Source: Pelagerythrobacter marensis
GTDB taxonomy: Bacteria; Pseudomonadota; Alphaproteobacteria; Sphingomonadales; Sphingomonadaceae
DNA: 64,000 nt
Direction: 5' to 3'
NCBI RefSeq assembly: GCF_036700095.1
Contig: NZ_CP144918.1
Coordinates: forward strand, 2,838,067 to 2,902,066
Numbering within the stretch: position 1 is the first letter of the stretch; every line of letters begins with the position of its first letter. The position numbers and the translations under genes were made by a program. The notes below the pieces were generated by a model that was not told the DNA's origin, ran no database searches, and saw only the letters and a program-made list of their open reading frames with translations. This document shows, one piece after another, positions 1 through 8,801 of the stretch.

Positions 1-276
1 TTCGCCGCATTGGGCGCGCTGCTGCTGGGCGTGATCGTCGGCGGGCTTTTCGTCGCGATTTCCATGACCGCCGGCGGCGGCGCATGGGACAATGCGAAGA
101 AGTACATCGAAGACGGCAACCACGGCGGCAAGGGCTCGGAGGCTCACAAGGCCGCGGTGACCGGCGATACGGTGGGCGATCCCTACAAGGATACGGCCGG
201 CCCGGCGGTGAACCCGATGATCAAGATCACCAACATCGTGGCGCTCCTCCTGCTCGCGGCCCTCGCCGCGGCCTGA
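1..276 (+). CDS. hppA: Membrane-bound proton-translocating pyrophosphatase, C-terminal end (partial)
   Basis: This open frame runs in from the left edge, so only the last ~91 residues are present. It carries a hydrophobic helix, then the [12 protein letters not shown] segment, a [18 protein letters not shown] segment and a final helix ending LLLAALAAA. This is the typical C-terminus of H+-PPases, which hydrolyse pyrophosphate in the cytoplasm and pump protons across the inner membrane. The [11 protein letters not shown] motif is one of the family's conserved acidic cytoplasmic motifs. The N-terminal ~600 residues lie outside the window. Identification rests on family knowledge of these motifs and is secure; whether the pump is K+-dependent cannot be judged from this end. 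Confidence 0.93.
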   Translation, partial: FAALGALLLGVIVGGLFVAISMTAGGGAWDNAKKYIEDGNHGGKGSEAHKAAVTGDTVGDPYKDTAGPAVNPMIKITNIVALLLLAALAAA

Positions 277-304
277 AAGGCGCCCGTTCGGCCTGCATGA
301 TCGA

Positions 305-335
305 GGGGCACGGAACCGGCCGGGTTTCGTGCCCC
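305..335 (+). terminator. Hairpin after hppA, probable terminator
   Basis: An inverted repeat pairs GGGGCACG (305-312) with CGTGCCCC (328-335) and extends inward with GAACC against GGGTT. It lies ~30 bases after the hppA stop. Only a short TT follows, so it is a weak intrinsic terminator or an RNA-stabilising hairpin. No gene lies between 277 and 416. Confidence 0.45.
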
Positions 336-416
336 TTCGCCGTTAAGCCTTCCTAAGCACCCGCCTGCTAACCCGCGCATGCGGCGATCCGTGCCGCGGA
401 TTTCGAAGGTTAACGC

Positions 417-1589
417 GTGGTCAGCGCTTCACTCGAACGCCAGCATCCGTCGGCCGTGCCTGGGCGCGCGAACCGCACCGATTCGTCCGGCACGGTCTTC
501 GCTGCGGTCGACCGGCGCGATCTCGAAAGCGCCATCGCGCTCGCCGAATGGGACGATCTGGCGCGGGATACGGGCGAGCCCAATCCGTTCTACGAGCACT
601 GGAGCCTTTTGCCCGCGCTGGATGCGTTCGGGGAGCGGGCGGCCTGCACGCTCATGGTCCTGCGCTGCGAGGGGCGGCTCTGCGGGCTGATCCCGCTGGC
701 CCGGGCAGCCGGCTATTACGGCTACCCCCTCCCCCATCTCGCCAACTGGAGCCACGACAATCTGTTCGTCGGCAATCCCCTGGTTCGCCGCGGGTACGAG
801 GAACGTTTCTGGCGCGAGCTGCTCGATCATGCCGATGCCGCGCCGGGTGGTGCGCTGTTCCTCCATCTCGACCGACTGGCCGAGGACGGGCCGCTGTTCG
901 CCGCCCTCGCCCGCATAGTCGGCGAGCAAGGCCGCGCATGGGCGGTCGTCCAGCGCGAAGAACGCGCGATGCTGCAATCGGACCTGTCGCCGCAGGCCTA
1001 TTTCGAACGCGCTCTCAACGGCAAGAAGCGCAAGGAACTGCGCCGGCAGGACAAGCGCCTGGCCGACGAAGGCACGCGAGGGTTCGAGCGGCGCGACGAC
1101 GAGGCCGGACTGGACCGGTGGATCGAGCAGTTCCTGGCCCTGGAGAAAGCGGGCTGGAAGGGGCGCAACGGCTCCGCCCTGGCCGACGATCCGCGGACGC
1201 GTGGCTGGTTCGTGCAGACCATGCGCGGCGCGGCGGCGCACGGCCGGCTCGAACGGCTCAGCCTGACGCTCGACGGCGCACCGATCGCGATGCTGGCCAA
1301 TTTCATTGCCCCGCCCGGCGCCTTCAGCTTCAAGACCGCTTACGACGAACGCTTCGCCCGCTATTCGCCCGGGGTGCTCCTCCAGCGCGAGAACCTCGAC
1401 CTGCTGACCCGCGACGGGATCGCCTGGTGCGATAGCTGCGCGGCGGCGGACCATCCGATGATCGAGCGCATCTGGCGCGAGAAGCGCGCCATGGTGCGGG
1501 TCAACCTGGCCATCGGCGGCAAGCTGCGCCGCACGGTCTTCCGCCAGGTCCTGCGGGCAGAACTCGCGCGTCAGTCCAGGAGTAGGTGA
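417..1589 (+). CDS. FemAB-like GNAT acetyltransferase (BioF2-type)
   Basis: The product of 390 residues looks like a GNAT-fold protein of the FemAB/BioF2 type (acetyltransferase_6), a soluble cytoplasmic transferase. Features seen: a long N-terminal half containing YYGYPLPHLANWSHDN, a basic stretch LNGKKRKELRRQDKRL near residue 200, and the C-terminal PGAFSFKTAYDERFARYSPG segment, where this family binds its acyl donor. The substrate is unknown; relatives act in exopolysaccharide or cell-envelope modification. The start is GTG 417 with AAGG about 9 bases upstream. The cupin-like gene follows after only 3 bases, so the two are probably co-transcribed. Family assignment is good; biological role is inferred. 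Confidence 0.8.
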   Translation: MVSASLERQHPSAVPGRANRTDSSGTVFAAVDRRDLESAIALAEWDDLARDTGEPNPFYEHWSLLPALDAFGERAACTLMVLRCEGRLCGLIPLARAAGYYGYPLPHLANWSHDNLFVGNPLVRRGYEERFWRELLDHADAAPGGALFLHLDRLAEDGPLFAALARIVGEQGRAWAVVQREERAMLQSDLSPQAYFERALNGKKRKELRRQDKRLADEGTRGFERRDDEAGLDRWIEQFLALEKAGWKGRNGSALADDPRTRGWFVQTMRGAAAHGRLERLSLTLDGAPIAMLANFIAPPGAFSFKTAYDERFARYSPGVLLQRENLDLLTRDGIAWCDSCAAADHPMIERIWREKRAMVRVNLAIGGKLRRTVFRQVLRAELARQSRSR

Positions 1590-1592
1590 ACG

Positions 1593-2480
1593 ATGGGTAT
1601 CCAGTCCCCGATCGGCCCTGGTGCCGCCGGCGAGAGCCACGGCCCGGTGTTCGGCGAAGCCGCCCGCGCGCAGTTCGCCGCGTCCTATCCCGAAACGCCG
1701 CATGTTCTGCCGCATGGCCTGGGCCACCACCATCTGCTGACGCTGGACGCGCTGGCGGCGCTTGCCGGGCGGCTTCCCGAGAGCGCGATCGAATACAACC
1801 GCGGCGATCTGCCGGTCGGGGTCGACGGCAAGCCGGAAGGCACCGGCCTGTCGATCGAGGAAACGATCCGCCACATCGCGCGCAGCAACAGCTGGGCCGT
1901 GCTCAAGAACGTCGAACAGGTGCCCGAATACGAGGCGCTCCTGCTTTCGCTGCTGGGCGAAATCCGCCCGCAGATCGAGGCCCGGACCGGGGCGATGCTG
2001 CGCCCCCAGGGGTTCGTCTTCATTTCCAGCCCGAACGCCGTCACCCCCTATCACTTCGATCCCGAGCACAACATTCTGCTGCAACTGGCCGGCAGCAAGA
2101 CGATGACCCAGTTCCCCGCCGGCGACGACCGCTTCGCGCCCGACACCGTTCACGAATCCTATCACGCGGGCGGCGCGCGCGAGCTGACCTGGCACGACGA
2201 GCTGATGGAAGGCGGCCGCGCCTTCGCGATCGGACCGGGCGAAGCGGTCTACGTTCCGGTCATGGCCCCGCATTTCGTTCGCAACGGCCCGGAAAGCTCG
2301 ATCTCGCTGTCGATCACCTGGCGCAGCGACTGGAGTTTCGCCGAGGCCGATGCGCGCGGGTTCAACCGCGTGCTGCGCCGCATCGGGTTGCGCCCGGCCG
2401 CGCCGGGGCGCTGGCCGGCGACGAACAAGGGCAAGGCGCTTGCGTATCGCGCGCTGCGCAGGCTGGGCATGACCGGTTGA
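1593..2480 (+). CDS. Cupin-like / JmjC-fold protein
   Basis: This 295-residue protein has a JmjC/cupin_8-like core. The stretch VTPYHFDPEHNILLQLAG gives the H-x-D half of the usual Fe(II) facial triad, and YVPVMAPHFVRN near residue 228 gives the distal His. Such proteins are 2-oxoglutarate-dependent oxygenases, although many bacterial members have no known substrate. AGGAG at 1577-1581 precedes ATG 1593 and lies inside the end of the acetyltransferase gene, which supports coupling between the two. No signal peptide or membrane segment is visible. The oxygenase chemistry is inferred from the retained metal ligands only. Confidence 0.72.
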   Translation: MGIQSPIGPGAAGESHGPVFGEAARAQFAASYPETPHVLPHGLGHHHLLTLDALAALAGRLPESAIEYNRGDLPVGVDGKPEGTGLSIEETIRHIARSNSWAVLKNVEQVPEYEALLLSLLGEIRPQIEARTGAMLRPQGFVFISSPNAVTPYHFDPEHNILLQLAGSKTMTQFPAGDDRFAPDTVHESYHAGGARELTWHDELMEGGRAFAIGPGEAVYVPVMAPHFVRNGPESSISLSITWRSDWSFAEADARGFNRVLRRIGLRPAAPGRWPATNKGKALAYRALRRLGMTG

Positions 2481-2512
2481 CCGCGCCCCGCGGGCACCGC
2501 AAAGCGCAGGAC

Positions 2513-3430
2513 ATGACCGAACAGCCCACCCCCGCGACTCTCGTAACCGATCTCGTCGAACTGCTCACCGTCTCGCCCGCCGGGACGGGCATGTTCGAAG
2601 GGCGCGCGCAAAAGGGCGGGGTCGGCCGGGTCTTCGGCGGCCAGGTCGTCGCCCAGGCGCTCCAGGCAGCCCAGGCGAGCGCGCCCGAAGGCATGGTCGC
2701 CCATTCGCTCCACGCCTATTTCCTGCGCGGCGGGCGCGAGGGTGCGGCGACCGGCTATCGGGTCGAGGCCGATTTCGACGGCCGCAGCTTCGCCAACCGC
2801 CGCGTGGTCGCGAGCCAGGCCGACCCGGAGCGCGGCGAGACGCCGATCCTGAACCTCATCGCCAGCTTCCAGCGGCCGGAGGACGGGCTGTCGCACGACG
2901 ACTATACGATGCCCGACGTCGCGCCGCCCGAAGATCTTCCCACCGATATGGAACAGCGCCGCCGCTTCGTCGAACAGATGGGCGAGCTGAGCGAAGCGCA
3001 GCGCGCGCTGATGCTGCGCCCCCGCGCGATCGAAATGCGCACGGCCGACAGCCTGCACTGGATGAACAGCGATCCGCGCCCGCCGCATGCCCATTCGTGG
3101 TTCCGCGCCGCCGCCCCGCTGCCCGACGATCCGGCGCTGCACCGGGCGGTCATCGCCTATGCGAGCGACTATACCCTGCTGGGCACGAGCGCCCTGCCCC
3201 ACGGCATCAGCTGGGCGCGCGGGGAAATGGTGGGGGCGAGCCTCGACCACGCGATCTGGTTCCATCGCCCGGCGCGAGCCGACGAATGGCTGCTCTACGC
3301 AACCGACAGCCCGTGGAGCGGCAATGGCCGCGGGTTCAACCGCGGGCGAATCTTCGACCGCTCGGGCAAGCTGGTGGCGAGCGTGGCGCAGGAAGGCATG
3401 ATCCGAAAGCGCAAGGAAAAAGCCGCCTGA
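2513..3430 (+). CDS. tesB: Acyl-CoA thioesterase II (TesB family)
   Basis: TesB-type double hot-dog thioesterase of 305 residues, close to the family's usual ~290. It hydrolyses medium- and long-chain acyl-CoA to the free acid and CoA in the cytoplasm. Family signatures seen: GRVFGGQVVAQALQAA near residue 38, HSLHAYFLRGG, FANRRVVASQ, and in the second hot dog SDYTLLGTSALPHG with the C-terminal HRPARADEWLLYATDSP and GRIFDRSGKLVASVAQEG. The Asp of SDYTLL and nearby polar residues match the catalytic set of TesB. ATG 2513 is chosen because the family alignment begins there and GCAGG lies just upstream; the open frame extends further upstream without homology. Confidence 0.92.
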   Translation: MTEQPTPATLVTDLVELLTVSPAGTGMFEGRAQKGGVGRVFGGQVVAQALQAAQASAPEGMVAHSLHAYFLRGGREGAATGYRVEADFDGRSFANRRVVASQADPERGETPILNLIASFQRPEDGLSHDDYTMPDVAPPEDLPTDMEQRRRFVEQMGELSEAQRALMLRPRAIEMRTADSLHWMNSDPRPPHAHSWFRAAAPLPDDPALHRAVIAYASDYTLLGTSALPHGISWARGEMVGASLDHAIWFHRPARADEWLLYATDSPWSGNGRGFNRGRIFDRSGKLVASVAQEGMIRKRKEKAA

Positions 3431-3471
3431 ATCGCGCCCGGGCGTTGACACTCGAGGGGGTATTTGTGCGC

Positions 3472-3676
3472 TGTGACCTTTGCCGGCGGGGCCGTGTGTC
3501 CCGCGTTCGCCACGATCCCGGCGGAGATCGATAAACGCATATATATCAACAGTTTGAAGGCCGCTCTTCGGTTGCCGAAAGGCGCAATCGCGCGGCCGGG
3601 AGTCCGCCCCGAACGCGGCCCTGCCGGCGGCCGCCTGTGACCTTTCCGAAACGCGGTCACACCGCCGTGTGACCTT
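3472..3676. promoter_or_regulatory. TGTGACC half-site array, possible operator
   Basis: TGTGACCTT occurs at 3472-3480, 3636-3644 and 3668-3676, and the reverse complement GGTCACA lies at 3655-3661 between the last two. Together 3655-3674 forms a perfect inverted repeat, GGTCACAC-CGCC-GTGTGACC, and 3636-3661 forms TGTGACC-N12-GGTCACA. The TGTGA/TCACA core resembles half-sites of CRP/FNR-family regulators, but the spacings (N4 and N12) differ from the classical N6. The array could be an operator or a pair of alternative RNA hairpins. No promoter was recognised next to it. Confidence 0.35.
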
Positions 3677-3871
3677 CCGGCCCGGCCGCCCCGCGCACTG
3701 CCCGGGGCGCGGCCGGAACGAGCAGGGGAAGGAGGCGGTGAATCGTGCCATCGGCGAGTTTAAGGCAGATTTTCGCCGTGTAGGAAAGCGATTTTGTCGC
3801 ACCCCGGGAAAGGCGCCTTTCCGCCCCGTTCCGCTCGCCCGAGCCCGGCGAAGGAAAGGCTTGGCGGATAC

Positions 3872-3902
3872 AAAAAAGGCCCCGAAAAACGAGGCCTTTT
3901 CC
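3872..3902 (-). terminator. Rho-independent terminator of the CHASE2-EAL gene
   Basis: On the minus strand AAAAGGCCTCG, a T-rich loop and CGGGGCCTTTTTT form a stem with one mismatch followed by a run of six T. The hairpin lies ~120 bases downstream of the EAL gene's stop. On the plus strand the tail is only TTTT, so minus-strand use is favoured, but it may act in both directions. Confidence 0.7.
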
Positions 3903-4022
3903 ATGTTAAATCAACAGGATCTCAATTGAAGACCCATTCCCAGAACCAAGACCATTCCATCGGCTATCTCCTTCTGCGAAATGCAGAGGAGAATTACGTT
4001 AACCATGATTGTTTGTAAAGTA

Positions 4023-6362
4023 TTAACCAAACCTGTCGCGTATCATCGGGCTATCCCTTTGTAATGTCAGTATCTCTTGCAAATGGCTCAGCGTTACCGG
4101 GCGCGAGATGTAATACCCCTGCCCGATGTCGCAGCCCATTTCCCGCAGGAACATGTAAGTCTCGCGATCCTCGATCCCTTCCGCCACAGATGTCAGCCCG
4201 GCATCGCGGGCAAGCCGGATGACGTTTGCGACAATGGCATGCGCGGTATCCGAACGGTGCGCATCGCGAACGAAAATCTGGTCGATCTTGATCTCGTCGA
4301 ACGGCAATTCGAACATCGCTTCGAGATTGGCGCTCGCCACGCCGAAATCGTCCATCGACAGGCTTACGCCGAGCCGCCTGATCTGCTCGAAGACCTCGCG
4401 CGCCGCCGAAAAGTCCTCGATCCGCGCGGTTTCGGTCACCTCTATCGTCAGCTTCGCGGGATCGACCGAATGCATTGCCAGGCTCTTCTCGATCAGTTCG
4501 GCGATCCGGCTATCGACGAACTGGATGGCCGACACGTTCACCGACATGCGCGGATAGTGGTCGCTTCTGCCGAGCGTCTCGGCCGCGTCGAGGCTCTTGG
4601 CCAGGATGCGTTTGGTCAGTTCGTCGAGCCGGCCGACGCGTTCGCACTGGAGGATGAAGCGCGAGGGCGCAACTTCGCCGTGCTCCTCGTCGACCCACCG
4701 GGCCAGCGCCTCGACCCCGACGAACTGCCCGCTGCGCAAGTCCACCTGGGGCTGCAGCTTGATCGAGATGCGGTCGTCCGACAGCGCGCTTTCGAGCCGT
4801 GCCTGCAACGAATAGTCCCATTCCTCGCTGTCGGCGGCGAAATCGGAGATGATGAACACCGGGCGATAGGCCTCGCGCGCCTGGTCGGCCGCAGAGATCG
4901 CCGCGCTCAGGCGGGTCGAGACGGACCGTTCCTGCGATTCGTCGACCCCGATGGTCATCGACACGTCGAGCACGCGCTGCGAAACGGTGATCGATTGCGA
5001 TGCGACGGCCCGCAGACCTTCGAGGTGTTCCTGAAGATCGTTGTATTCGTCGCTTTTGACGAGGAACGCGAAATACTTGCCGCCATCGTAATAGATCGTC
5101 GTGCGGGTATCGCCGAGTGCCAGCCGCGATGCCAGTTGGCGGAGGTAGCGCGCCTGGTCGGATGGCCCGAGAGTCGCGAAGACGGCGTCGAGGCGCGCGA
5201 TCTTGGCGACGACGATCGACGTCCTGTCACCCGGATATTCGGCGAAGTCCCGCTGCAGCGCCACGAAGTTCGGCAGCCCGCTTCGCGATTCGACGAACAA
5301 GTGCCGCCGCTTGAAGTTCACCGTCGATCGCTGCGCTGCATAGACCAGTGCGAGGACCAGCGTTTCGCCGAACAGTGCGCGAATCCCGAAATATGCGGTC
5401 GCCACGAATGTTCCGGCCAGTGCGGCAATCCAGAAGAGATAGAATATCCGTCTGGGTGTCGTCCGCCTGAAAACGATCACTCCGATCAGCAGGCTCAACC
5501 CGAAAGCGCCGATCATCCAGAACCAGTCCAGATTCTGGCCGGTGCCGCGCAAGGCCGTTTCGGCCGCAAGAATATGGACGAAGCTCGACGGGCCGAACGC
5601 ATACCCCGGGATCTTCACGATCCTTGCCTCGGCTCCCGCCGGTCCCAAAACGACCGTCTTGCCGGCAAGCGCGGCGGCGTCCGCTGCTCCCTGTTCCAGC
5701 GCAGCGAGCTTGTATCGCGGGATTTGATCCCGATCGATCGAGTAGTCCAGAGATATCGTTTCCTGAGAGTGTGGGCTTGCTGCCAGAGCCTTCCACATCG
5801 CCGGTAATGTGACCGTACCGTCGGAATACGATCCATCGAGAATCCATACAAATCCGAGAAAATCGGCTCGGTAGTCACTACTGACGACGGAGACGCCTCG
5901 TTCGAAAAACGGGTCCCCGTTCTGTGGTAGCGGCCCCGCTGAAAAGCCGGGCTGAAAGACTCTCGTCAGCACGATCCTGTCCGCCGCGCGAACCAGTTGT
6001 TCGTGCAGTTGCCTATCGAGCTCGGGGGAGTTGCTGCGCTGGATGGGCATGTCGATGAAAATCCGGTCGACCCCAAGATCGAGCAAATGGCGCAGGGATC
6101 GAAGAAGATGCTCGTTATCTACGGATTCCCTATCAAGGTCGGGCGCGGCGCCGACCTCGACGAAGACGATATCGGAACTGGGGGGACGATTGAACAGCTT
6201 CGCCTGGAGCGACCAGGCGGTGATGTCGACTGGTCGGAGTAGCGTTGACACGCCGACCAGCATGGCCAGGCCAATGGCGATGGCCGCATGGCGCACCCGC
6301 TCGGATGCAATCAGTTTTCGTGCCAGTGGCAACAAAGCAGCAATCCTTACTCGTCGCTGCAA
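4023..6362 (-). CDS. CHASE2 sensor with degenerate GGDEF and EAL domain, c-di-GMP phosphodiesterase
   Basis: Membrane signalling protein of ~779 residues. An N-terminal helix (AAIAIGLAMLVGVSTLL) is followed by a periplasmic CHASE2-like sensor region (~residues 45-270) and two more helices (~280-345). A GGDEF-like domain then has DGGKYF where GGDEF would be, so cyclase activity is unlikely. The EAL domain (~515-770) keeps VEALARW, MSVNVS, IEVTET, SMDDFG, KIDQIFV and VAEGIED, the residues that bind metal and cut c-di-GMP to pGpG. Prediction: an inner-membrane phosphodiesterase controlled by an external signal. The start is uncertain: TTG 6362 is the first usable codon and no strong ribosome site is seen. 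A terminator lies downstream. Confidence 0.85.
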   Translation of the reverse strand: MQRRVRIAALLPLARKLIASERVRHAAIAIGLAMLVGVSTLLRPVDITAWSLQAKLFNRPPSSDIVFVEVGAAPDLDRESVDNEHLLRSLRHLLDLGVDRIFIDMPIQRSNSPELDRQLHEQLVRAADRIVLTRVFQPGFSAGPLPQNGDPFFERGVSVVSSDYRADFLGFVWILDGSYSDGTVTLPAMWKALAASPHSQETISLDYSIDRDQIPRYKLAALEQGAADAAALAGKTVVLGPAGAEARIVKIPGYAFGPSSFVHILAAETALRGTGQNLDWFWMIGAFGLSLLIGVIVFRRTTPRRIFYLFWIAALAGTFVATAYFGIRALFGETLVLALVYAAQRSTVNFKRRHLFVESRSGLPNFVALQRDFAEYPGDRTSIVVAKIARLDAVFATLGPSDQARYLRQLASRLALGDTRTTIYYDGGKYFAFLVKSDEYNDLQEHLEGLRAVASQSITVSQRVLDVSMTIGVDESQERSVSTRLSAAISAADQAREAYRPVFIISDFAADSEEWDYSLQARLESALSDDRISIKLQPQVDLRSGQFVGVEALARWVDEEHGEVAPSRFILQCERVGRLDELTKRILAKSLDAAETLGRSDHYPRMSVNVSAIQFVDSRIAELIEKSLAMHSVDPAKLTIEVTETARIEDFSAAREVFEQIRRLGVSLSMDDFGVASANLEAMFELPFDEIKIDQIFVRDAHRSDTAHAIVANVIRLARDAGLTSVAEGIEDRETYMFLREMGCDIGQGYYISRPVTLSHLQEILTLQRDSPMIRDRFG

Positions 6363-6555
6363 TATGCGAATATTGTAAACATGGTGTTGCCGGCATCGAC
6401 GGGATGCCGCAGAAATCCACCAACTGCTGCACTCGTATGGTAAACGCCGACCGGCCCGCCCGCCCGGCCTCGCCGATGTTTCGGCCCGAATGGTTTAGCG
6501 CCTGTAAACGGCGCCTTCTATTTCCCCCTATCGATCCGGCGTCCGGCGCTCCGCC

Positions 6556-8499
6556 CTATCCGGCGGGGTGATAGAAGTCGTAGATTTTCTGCGCGACCGC
6601 GGCGCTGATGCCGGGCGTTCGCTTGAGATCCTCCAGCGCGGCGGCGCGCACTTTCCCGGCGGTGCCGAAATGCAGCAGCAGGGCGCGCTTGCGACTCGGC
6701 CCGATCCCCGGAATTTCGTCCAGCGGAGAGGCGGAAATCGCCCGGCTGCGCTTCGCCCGGTGCGCGCCGATGGCGAAGCGATGGACCTCGTCGCGCAATG
6801 TCTGGAGGTGGAACAGCAGGGGGGAATTGGTCGGCAGCGTCTTCTCGCGGCCGTCGGGGAAATGGAACACCTCGCGCCCTTCGCGCCCGTGGTGCGGCCC
6901 CTTGGCGATCGCGATCAGCGGCACGTCCTCTATCCCCAGTTCCTCCAGCGCGTCGCGCACGGCCGACATCTGCCCCTTGCCGCCGTCGATCAGCACGAGG
7001 TCGGGCCAGGTATCGCCGTCGCGATCGGGGTCTTCCTCCAGCGCGCGGGCGAAGCGGCGCGTCATGACCTCGCGCATCATCCCGAAATCGTCGTTGCTTT
7101 GCGCGGAGCGGATATTGAACTTGCGGTACTGGTTCTTGATGAAACCGTCCGGCCCGGCGACGATCATCGCGCCCACGGCCTTCGCGCCCTGGATATGGCT
7201 GTTGTCGTAAACCTCGATCCGCCGGGGCGGTTCGGCCAGCTCAAAGAATTCCGCCAGGTCGCGGTTGATCTTCGCCCGGGTGCCGCTTTCGGCCAGCCGC
7301 CGCTCGAGCGCCTCGACCGCGTTGCGGCTCGCCTGCGCCATCAGCCGGCGCCGCTCGCCGCGCTGCGGGACGCTGATCTCCACCCGGTGGCCCGCGCTTT
7401 CGCCCAGCGCCTCGCTCAGCAGGGCCTGCTCGGGCAGCGGGCGGTCGACCAGCACGGTGCGCGGGGGCGGCACTTCCTCGTAGAACTGGGCGAGCACGCC
7501 GGCGAGCACCTCCGCCTCCTCCACATCCTGCGTGTGGGTGGGAAAGAACGCGCGATGGCCCCAGTTCTGCCCGCCGCGAACGAAGAAGGCCTGGATGCCG
7601 ACCCGGCCGCCCTTCGACGCGAGCGCGAAGACATCGGCATCGCCGACCCCGGCGGCGTTGACCGCCTGGCTCGCCTGGATCGCGGTGGCGGCGCGCAGCC
7701 GGTCGCGCAACATGGCCGCGCGCTCGAAATCGAGCGCTTCGGCGGCCTGCGCCATCTGCGCCTCGATCTTCTTCTGCACGGCGCCCGAACGGCCGGACAG
7801 GAAATCCTTCGCTTCGCGGACCAGCTCGCCATAGGCCTCCGGCTCGATCCGGCCGACGCACGGGGCGGAACAGCGCCGGATCTGGTAGAGCAGGCAGGGC
7901 CGGTCCCGGCGAGAGAAAAAGCTGTCTGTGCAGGACCTTAGCAGGAACAGTTTCTGCAGGGCATTAATCGTCGTGTTGACCGATCCGGCGCTGGCGAAGG
8001 GGCCGTAATAATTGCCCTTGGCCCGCCGCGCGCCGCGGTGCTTCATGATCCGCGGAAATTCATGATCGGCGCGCAAGAGGATGAATGGAAACGACTTATC
8101 GTCGCGCAGCAGGACGTTGTAAGGCGGGCGGAAGCGCTTGATCAGCTGCGCTTCGAGCAGAAGCGCCTCGGCCTCCGAATTGGTGGTGACGATCTCCATG
8201 CGCCGCGTCTGGCTGACCATGCGCCGCAGCCGGTTCGAGAGGTTGGCGACCTGGGTATAGTTCGCCACCCGGTTGCGCAGCGCACGCGCCTTGCCGACGT
8301 AGAGCACGTCGCCGCGGGCATCGAGCATTCGGTAGACGCCTGGCTTGGGGCGCAGCGTCTTCACCGTGTCGCGGATCGCCGCCACCCCCGCCTCGATATC
8401 CGGCTGGGTGCTGCCCTTGACGGTATATGTGGCGCGCTCCTCGTGGAAGCGTTCGGCGCCTCTCGGGTTGGGCGGGGTTCCGGCGGGGGTGCGCGACAT
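6556..8499 (-). CDS. uvrC: Excinuclease ABC subunit C (UvrC)
   Basis: UvrC makes both incisions around a bulky DNA lesion after UvrA2B loading, in nucleotide excision repair. Domains in order in this 647-residue protein: the GIY-YIG nuclease (KPGVYRMLDARGDVLYVGKA, ~50-70), a Cys cluster (CLLYQIRRCSAPC), the UVR helical hairpin that contacts UvrB (EALDFERAAMLRDRL), the RNase H-like endonuclease (EVYDNSHIQG and LVLIDGGKGQ), and a C-terminal helix-hairpin-helix (IPGIGPSRKRALL). Length is normal for the family. ATG 8499 is chosen over an ATG nine codons upstream because no family similarity exists before it. The gene stands alone, convergent or divergent to its neighbours. Confidence 0.96.
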   Translation of the reverse strand: MSRTPAGTPPNPRGAERFHEERATYTVKGSTQPDIEAGVAAIRDTVKTLRPKPGVYRMLDARGDVLYVGKARALRNRVANYTQVANLSNRLRRMVSQTRRMEIVTTNSEAEALLLEAQLIKRFRPPYNVLLRDDKSFPFILLRADHEFPRIMKHRGARRAKGNYYGPFASAGSVNTTINALQKLFLLRSCTDSFFSRRDRPCLLYQIRRCSAPCVGRIEPEAYGELVREAKDFLSGRSGAVQKKIEAQMAQAAEALDFERAAMLRDRLRAATAIQASQAVNAAGVGDADVFALASKGGRVGIQAFFVRGGQNWGHRAFFPTHTQDVEEAEVLAGVLAQFYEEVPPPRTVLVDRPLPEQALLSEALGESAGHRVEISVPQRGERRRLMAQASRNAVEALERRLAESGTRAKINRDLAEFFELAEPPRRIEVYDNSHIQGAKAVGAMIVAGPDGFIKNQYRKFNIRSAQSNDDFGMMREVMTRRFARALEEDPDRDGDTWPDLVLIDGGKGQMSAVRDALEELGIEDVPLIAIAKGPHHGREGREVFHFPDGREKTLPTNSPLLFHLQTLRDEVHRFAIGAHRAKRSRAISASPLDEIPGIGPSRKRALLLHFGTAGKVRAAALEDLKRTPGISAAVAQKIYDFYHPAG

Positions 8500-8631
8500 G
8501 CGCCTGACATAATCGCTGCGTCGCAAATGGGAACCGGCAGACGGACAAGCGCCGGTTCAGGTTCGCCTCGCTATCGCCGACAGCGGCCCCGGCGGCTATG
8601 CTGGGCCGTCGAGAATCGGGAGTTCGAACGA

Positions 8632-8760
8632 ATGATGAAGAAAGTGATCGCCATCGTGGCCCTGGGCGCCTCGGTCGCGACCCTGGCCGCGTGCAATACG
8701 GTGAAGGGCCTCGGCCGCGACATCGAATCGGTCGGCGAAGCGGGCGACCGCGCGATCTGA
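8632..8760 (+). CDS. Entericidin-like small lipoprotein
   Basis: A 42-residue product: a basic start (MMKK), a hydrophobic helix and the lipobox LAAC, then CNTVKGLGRDIESVGEAG, which is the hallmark of the entericidin A/B family. It is predicted to be exported, lipidated on Cys21 and anchored in the envelope. In E. coli EcnA/EcnB form a stationary-phase toxin-antidote pair, but in Sphingomonadales a single copy like this one is common and its role is not established. GAACGA precedes the ATG and there is no strong ribosome site. The BaiN-type flavoprotein gene starts 41 bases downstream. Confidence 0.85.
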   Translation: MMKKVIAIVALGASVATLAACNTVKGLGRDIESVGEAGDRAI

Positions 8761-8801
8761 CCGCGCTTGCCATTCCGGCCGGCTGCTCTACCGCCCCCGG
8801 G

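Larger units (their letters stand above)
3431..4022. other. Non-coding stretch between tesB and the CHASE2-EAL gene
   Basis: No convincing gene is present in these 592 bases. The one sizeable plus-strand frame (GTG 3669 to 3929) runs through a terminator hairpin and has no recognisable family. The stretch holds the TGTGACC half-site array, an AT-rich patch near 3528-3556 in otherwise GC-rich DNA, a perfect 16-bp palindrome at 3807-3822 (GGAAAGGCGCCTTTCC), and a terminator at 3872-3902. The last ~120 bases before 4023 are AT-rich and hold nothing recognised. Confidence 0.6.

Noticed and set aside
342..357. TTAA-N7-TAAG resembling a CtrA box before the FemAB-like gene
   Set aside because: One mismatch to the consensus and a single weak site; chance occurrence is likely.
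3669..3929. An 86-codon plus-strand frame after tesB
   Set aside because: Its end is encoded by a terminator hairpin and it shows no family or good ribosome site.
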